Positions 6,818 to 10,320 of a stretch of 10,320 nucleotides of DNA are shown piece by piece. The position numbers and the translations under genes were made by a program. The DNA is taken from assembly GCA_965661355.1 (NCBI GenBank), contig CBFIDI010000047.1, forward strand, positions 1 to 10,320. The letters run 5' to 3'. This DNA is from CAMCFD01 sp965661355 (GTDB lineage Bacteria > Pseudomonadota > Alphaproteobacteria > Rickettsiales > UBA1997). The notes under the pieces are model-generated. The model ran no database searches, was not told where the DNA came from, and saw only the letters and a program-made list of their open reading frames with translations. The first letter of the stretch is position 1. Every line of letters starts with the position of its first letter.

Positions 6818-6847
6818 TTGCAAATTATTTTTCTTTCGATTTATAAA
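6818..6847 (+). promoter_or_regulatory. Possible promoter for the cysteine-rich secreted protein gene
   Basis: TTGCAA (6818-6823) and TATAAA (6842-6847) are separated by 18 bases and would give a leader of about 50 bases. An alternative TATAAT stands at 6861-6866 but lacks a -35 partner. The 252-base gap after leuB needs a promoter for this gene; which box is used cannot be decided by eye. Confidence 0.25.
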
Positions 6848-6902
6848 ATTTTTCTTAATTTATAATAATCTACTCTAATTTTAGCTGAAAAATATTAAAT
6901 TT

Positions 6903-7550
6903 ATGTCAATAAATATTACAAAGTTCAAAATATTTTGTCATTTGCTAATAATTATATTTTTTAGCAATAATGTTGCTAGTGCTCAAAAGCTTACCAATTA
7001 CGAAATGAAAGATTTATGCTTTGAGCAAAGTGGAAATTGGAGAAGATTTTCAGATAGTTGCGCTGATTCATGTGAAGCAAAATTCAATATTTATAGTTCT
7101 TGCATGCAAAGCTTAACTTACGCTTGCGACTGTGGTGATAAGAAGTGCTATTATCAAAATAAATGTATTGACAAATATGAATATAAAAAAATATTTGATA
7201 AAGAAAAAGATCTAGAGCAAAAAGAGCTTGAAGAAATGCGCGTCAAAAGAATAGAAAAACTAAACACCGACCCAGCCTATTCTAACTATTTAAGTAATTT
7301 ATACCCGACGCCACAAATAAATCAAAACGAAAACACTAAAAATAGTAAATCAAAAAATAGAAATCAAAGGCAATTGCCAACTCAACCCTTACTTCCTGGT
7401 GCAGAACAAGACTTTCAGATTAGCCAACCTGGTCAAATAATAAGACAAATTCCCCCCGGTTATATGCAACAACAAAATAAATCAGCAGTTAACTCTCAGG
7501 GTAAAAGTCAGGATTTAGCATTTCCTGTTGTTCCCCTTCCGTCTAATTAA
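6903..7550 (+). CDS. Secreted cysteine-rich protein of unknown function
   Basis: I do not recognise a named family. The 215-residue product has a clear Sec signal peptide: a short basic start, a hydrophobic core (about 10-20) and an ASA site with predicted cleavage after residue 27. The mature N-terminal part holds eight cysteines (C39, C53, C57, C67, C75, C77, C82, C88) in about 50 residues, including CADSC, CDCGDKKC and a GNW-x-RFSDSC segment. This suggests a small disulfide-bonded module in the periplasm or outside the cell. A charged, probably helical stretch (about 93-121) follows, and then a Gln/Asn/Pro/Ser-rich tail (about 133-215) that is probably disordered. From memory, similar cysteine spacing occurs in uncharacterised Rickettsiales secreted proteins; this is unverified. 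Codon use matches the neighbours. It is transcribed alone and converges on the ABC exporter. Confidence 0.85.
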   Translation: MSINITKFKIFCHLLIIIFFSNNVASAQKLTNYEMKDLCFEQSGNWRRFSDSCADSCEAKFNIYSSCMQSLTYACDCGDKKCYYQNKCIDKYEYKKIFDKEKDLEQKELEEMRVKRIEKLNTDPAYSNYLSNLYPTPQINQNENTKNSKSKNRNQRQLPTQPLLPGAEQDFQISQPGQIIRQIPPGYMQQQNKSAVNSQGKSQDLAFPVVPLPSN

Positions 7551-7579
7551 TTGGTAATTAACTGATATTACTTTTATTT

Positions 7580-9379
7580 CTAATTAACTTCAAATTGCTT
7601 TGAATATAAATTAGCATAAGCCCCACCCTCTTTTTCTAATAACTCTTTATGAGTTCCAGATTCAATTATTTCGCCGTTTGATACCACGAATATTATGTCG
7701 GCGTGAATAACTGTTGACAGCCTGTGGGCAATAACAACCGTAGTTCTGTCTTTCATGAATTTTTCGAGAGCATCCTTAATAAGCCTTTCAGAAATTGGAT
7801 CAAGAGCCGAAGTAGCCTCATCAAGAAGTAAAATAGGCGCGTTATATAAAATTGCACGAGCAATGGCAATTCTTTGTCTTTGACCACCAGAAAGCCTGAT
7901 ACCATTTTGCCCAATTTTAGCGTCGTAGCCTTCTTTAAGTTGAGAGATAAATTCGTCTGCTTCTGCTAGTTTAGCCGCGTTAATAATTTCTTCTTTCGTA
8001 GCATCTTCCTTGCCATATCTTATATTTTCAAGGATAGTGTCGTCAAACAACATTACTTCTTGATTAACAACCGACATTGATCTGCGCAAAGAATCTATTG
8101 TTATGTCTTTTATATTGTGACCGTCAAGCTTTATAGAGCCAGAATTAGTGTCGTAAAAACGCAAAATCATATTAATTATAGTTGATTTACCGCCGCCAGA
8201 ATGACCAACCAAAGCAGCAACTTGGCCTGATTTTATGTTAATATTAACATTATTTAAGGCAGTTTTATCAGCATTATATTTGAAAGTTACATTTTCAAAG
8301 TCTATATCCCCTTTTACATTCTTTAGCTCAAGCGCATTTTCTTTATCAGCAATTTTTGGCATTTCATCAATCGCTTTATAATATCTGGTAGAAGCTGCTA
8401 AGCCAAGTTGAATTCCCGAGTTCATGCCAGAAACTGACTTTAAGGGTCGATATGCCATCATCATTGCGGTAAAAAACGAAAAGAAGGCGCCCGGAGTAGT
8501 TTCTCCATTTAAAACTTGATAACCACCATACCAAATTACGGCTGCAACCCCAACTCCGGCCAAGCTTTCTACGAATGGCGAAGCGACTAAAGAAATTTTT
8601 GAAATTTTCTTACCCATTTCATACATACCTTCAACAATTTTCGACATTCTTTTAATTTCGAAATTTTCACAATTATACGCCTTTACAAGCTTAGAATATT
8701 GCAAAGTGTCAGTCATTTTTGAGGTAAATTGGCTAGCCATTTCTTGGTTTGAATAAGACAAATTTCGTAATTTTTTACCTAATTTATAAATTGGATAAGC
8801 TGCCATTGGAAAGCCAATAAAAGCAATAAGAGAAAGCTCTATACTTTGATAAAACATAACCCCAATTAACGCAACCAAAGTTAATAACTGCTTAACAAAG
8901 CCGTTAATTGCAGTACTTATCATACCGATTATCATGTCAATTTCATGAATAATACTAGCCATCATATTACCTGATGAGCTGCTATGAAGTTTGGCTATAT
9001 CAGATTTCATAAAGTGACCATACATTCTAAGGCGCATATTGGTTTTTATGCGCAAATTAAGTAAATTCATAACCAATAGTTGAAAATAAGTGGCAAATCC
9101 TTTAACTATTGTCACGCCCAATATAATTAGCGGAATTACTACCAAAGCTGATTCATTTTTTTGCACAAAAACTGAATCTAAGGCGGGCTTTACAAGATAG
9201 GCATGAAGAGATGTAGTGCCAGCAATAATAAGCATCAACACAACAGAAATAGCAAACACACGACGATTAGGACTGATATATTCTTTGAAAAGCCTTTTTA
9301 CTAAATATCTTGTATCATTATAATCAATCCCTTTTGATGTATCATTACTTTCTTTTGATCTATCTTTACTTTTATCCAT
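7580..9379 (-). CDS. MsbA-type ABC exporter, fused membrane and ATPase domains
   Basis: This 599-residue half-transporter acts as a homodimer in the inner membrane. The membrane domain (about 40-330) has segments near 41-62, 79-102, 155-176, 181-198, 266-290 and 298-310. The ATPase domain (about 355-595) carries an A-loop tyrosine (Y368), Walker A GHSGGGKST (392-400), Q-loop Q440, signature LSGGQ (496-500), Walker B ILLLDE (516-521, catalytic E521), D-loop SALD and switch H552, so it should be active. Overall layout resembles the MsbA lipid A/phospholipid flippase subfamily, but substrate cannot be read from sequence, and peptide or drug exporters share this form. The first 20 residues are hydrophilic and Ser/Lys/Asp-rich. 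The start ATG is preceded by A-rich sequence only. It diverges from argS across 94 bases. Confidence 0.93.
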   Translation of the reverse strand: MDKSKDRSKESNDTSKGIDYNDTRYLVKRLFKEYISPNRRVFAISVVLMLIIAGTTSLHAYLVKPALDSVFVQKNESALVVIPLIILGVTIVKGFATYFQLLVMNLLNLRIKTNMRLRMYGHFMKSDIAKLHSSSSGNMMASIIHEIDMIIGMISTAINGFVKQLLTLVALIGVMFYQSIELSLIAFIGFPMAAYPIYKLGKKLRNLSYSNQEMASQFTSKMTDTLQYSKLVKAYNCENFEIKRMSKIVEGMYEMGKKISKISLVASPFVESLAGVGVAAVIWYGGYQVLNGETTPGAFFSFFTAMMMAYRPLKSVSGMNSGIQLGLAASTRYYKAIDEMPKIADKENALELKNVKGDIDFENVTFKYNADKTALNNVNINIKSGQVAALVGHSGGGKSTIINMILRFYDTNSGSIKLDGHNIKDITIDSLRRSMSVVNQEVMLFDDTILENIRYGKEDATKEEIINAAKLAEADEFISQLKEGYDAKIGQNGIRLSGGQRQRIAIARAILYNAPILLLDEATSALDPISERLIKDALEKFMKDRTTVVIAHRLSTVIHADIIFVVSNGEIIESGTHKELLEKEGGAYANLYSKQFEVN

Positions 9380-9394
9380 TTTTTAATTTTCTTT

Positions 9395-9403
9395 TAAATA
9401 GCA
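9395..9403 (-). promoter_or_regulatory. Possible extended -10 box for the ABC exporter
   Basis: On the minus strand TGC followed directly by TATTTA forms an extended -10 motif, 15 bases upstream of the exporter ATG. This would leave a leader of only about 9 bases. No good -35 is seen. Tentative. Confidence 0.22.
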
Positions 9404-9438
9404 CTTAACAATTCACAAATTACATGCTAAGATTAATA

Positions 9439-9444
9439 TATAAT
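9439..9444 (+). promoter_or_regulatory. Possible -10 box for argS
   Basis: TATAAT lies 29 bases before the argS ATG in the 94-base divergent gap. No -35 box with normal spacing stands out (ttcaca at 9412-9417 is 21 bases away). Position is suitable; the match is common in AT-rich DNA. Confidence 0.28.
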
Positions 9445-9473
9445 TAACAAAATTACAAGTTTTATAACAGAAA

Positions 9474-10320
9474 ATGAAAGATTTAACACAAGAAATTAAA
9501 AAATTATTTAGCGATAGCGCCTTAAAAATTACCAAAGAATTTGCTATAAAAAATGGTCAAAATAATTTTAAAAACATAGCGATTGAACCCACAAAAGACA
9601 AATCTCACGGAGATTTTGCTTGTAACGCAGCAATGGTTTTATTTAAAGATTTTAAGTCAGACAAAATTGCATCTCCTAGAATATTAGCTGAAAAAATAAT
9701 CTCCTTTATTGACCAAGACAATTTTTACGCAAAAAACTTTAATAAACTTGAAATTGCAGGCCCTGGATTTATCAATATTTTTATAAATAATGAAGTTTTT
9801 TACCAAATATTGTCCGATTTAGCGAAAAATTCAAATTTTATTTTTTCTAATTTGGGCGCTAATGAAAAAATAAATCTTGAATATGCTTCGCCAAACCCAA
9901 CCGGGCCGATACATGTTGGTCATTGTCGTGGTGCAATATATGGTGATGTTTTGGCTAAATTGCTACAAAAAACAGGTTATGAAGTCTTAAAAGAATATTA
10001 CATTAACGATGCCGGAAGTCAAATTGACACATTAATATTATCGGCATTTATAAGATATTGCCAAATTATTGACCCTGAAAATATTAAAATTGCCGATGGC
10101 AAAGTAACCGTTCTTAACAGTCAAATTACTGCTCAGAATCCTGTGTTGTTAAGTATTTTACAGCAAATTGAGTTGGGATATCCGGGCTCTTATCTTGAAA
10201 AAGTGGCTAGAAATATACATCTAAAATATTCGCACCGATTAGTAAAATATTTCCAAAATTTCAAGAATAGTTTTATTAAAAATGGCGACCTTAGAAGCTT
10301 CGCAATAGAAAACCTAAATA
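9474..10320 (+). CDS. argS: Arginyl-tRNA synthetase (3' end outside window)
   Basis: ArgRS is a class I synthetase that charges tRNA-Arg with arginine in the cytoplasm. The frame is open from the ATG at 9474 to the window edge, giving 282 residues, about half of the usual enzyme. The N-terminal additional domain (about 1-110), which contacts the tRNA D-loop, includes SHGDFACNAAM (44-54) and IAGPGFINIF (94-103). The Rossmann catalytic domain begins with NLEYASPNPTGPIHVGHCRG, where HVGH (147-150) is the class I HIGH signature, followed by YYINDAGSQID (175-185), a hallmark of ArgRS. The KMSK region and anticodon-binding domain lie outside. The start agrees with the family N-terminus; only agaaa precedes it, not a real Shine-Dalgarno. 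Confidence 0.97.
   Translation, partial: MKDLTQEIKKLFSDSALKITKEFAIKNGQNNFKNIAIEPTKDKSHGDFACNAAMVLFKDFKSDKIASPRILAEKIISFIDQDNFYAKNFNKLEIAGPGFINIFINNEVFYQILSDLAKNSNFIFSNLGANEKINLEYASPNPTGPIHVGHCRGAIYGDVLAKLLQKTGYEVLKEYYINDAGSQIDTLILSAFIRYCQIIDPENIKIADGKVTVLNSQITAQNPVLLSILQQIELGYPGSYLEKVARNIHLKYSHRLVKYFQNFKNSFIKNGDLRSFAIENLN

Noticed and set aside
7547..7561. Small inverted repeat (ttaatt/aattaa) between the secreted-protein gene and the ABC exporter
   Set aside because: Six all-AT pairs with a 3-base loop are too weak and too common in this DNA to call a bidirectional terminator.
1..10320. Possible mobile element, CRISPR array, defence island or toxin-antitoxin pair
   Set aside because: I looked on both strands and found no transposase, integrase, regular direct repeats, or paired small genes; every substantial frame is a housekeeping gene or the secreted protein.

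Overview
The window is strongly AT-rich bacterial DNA with A/T-ending codons and short intergenic gaps. It reads as a low-GC alphaproteobacterium. A Cox11/CtaG copper chaperone, bacterial frataxin, cytochrome b561 and PdxH together point to an aerobic, respiring proteobacterium. The frataxin and the cysteine-rich secreted protein recall Rickettsiales. HisF and LeuB, however, imply histidine and leucine biosynthesis, which Rickettsia itself has lost. A free-living or less reduced relative of Rickettsiales or Pelagibacterales fits, but nothing here fixes the lineage.

Layout from left to right. Positions 1-2327 hold infB (translation initiation factor IF-2), open at the left edge, with a long charged N-terminal region. 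A 380-base AT-rich gap follows, with a large hairpin just after infB and a near-consensus sigma-70 promoter at its right end. That promoter probably drives cytochrome b561 and hisF, which are 2 bases apart. hisF converges on ctaG with a 6-base gap. ctaG diverges from a same-strand run pdxH - cyaY - leuB, which looks like one transcription unit and ends at a second AT-rich hairpin. Next is a gene for a secreted, cysteine-rich protein of unknown function (6903-7550), converging on an MsbA-type ABC exporter on the minus strand. The exporter diverges from argS, which runs off the right edge.

Functionally the window is mostly housekeeping: translation (IF-2, ArgRS), amino-acid synthesis (HisF, LeuB), vitamin B6 cofactor (PdxH), iron-sulfur supply (CyaY), respiration (cytochrome b561, CtaG) and envelope export (ABC transporter). 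I see no mobile element, CRISPR array, tRNA, rRNA or recognisable defence system. The items most worth a second look are the secreted eight-cysteine protein, a duplicated motif in the IF-2 N-terminal region, the two intergenic hairpins without a following T-run, the lack of Shine-Dalgarno sequences at all eight visible starts, and the divergent, isolated ctaG.
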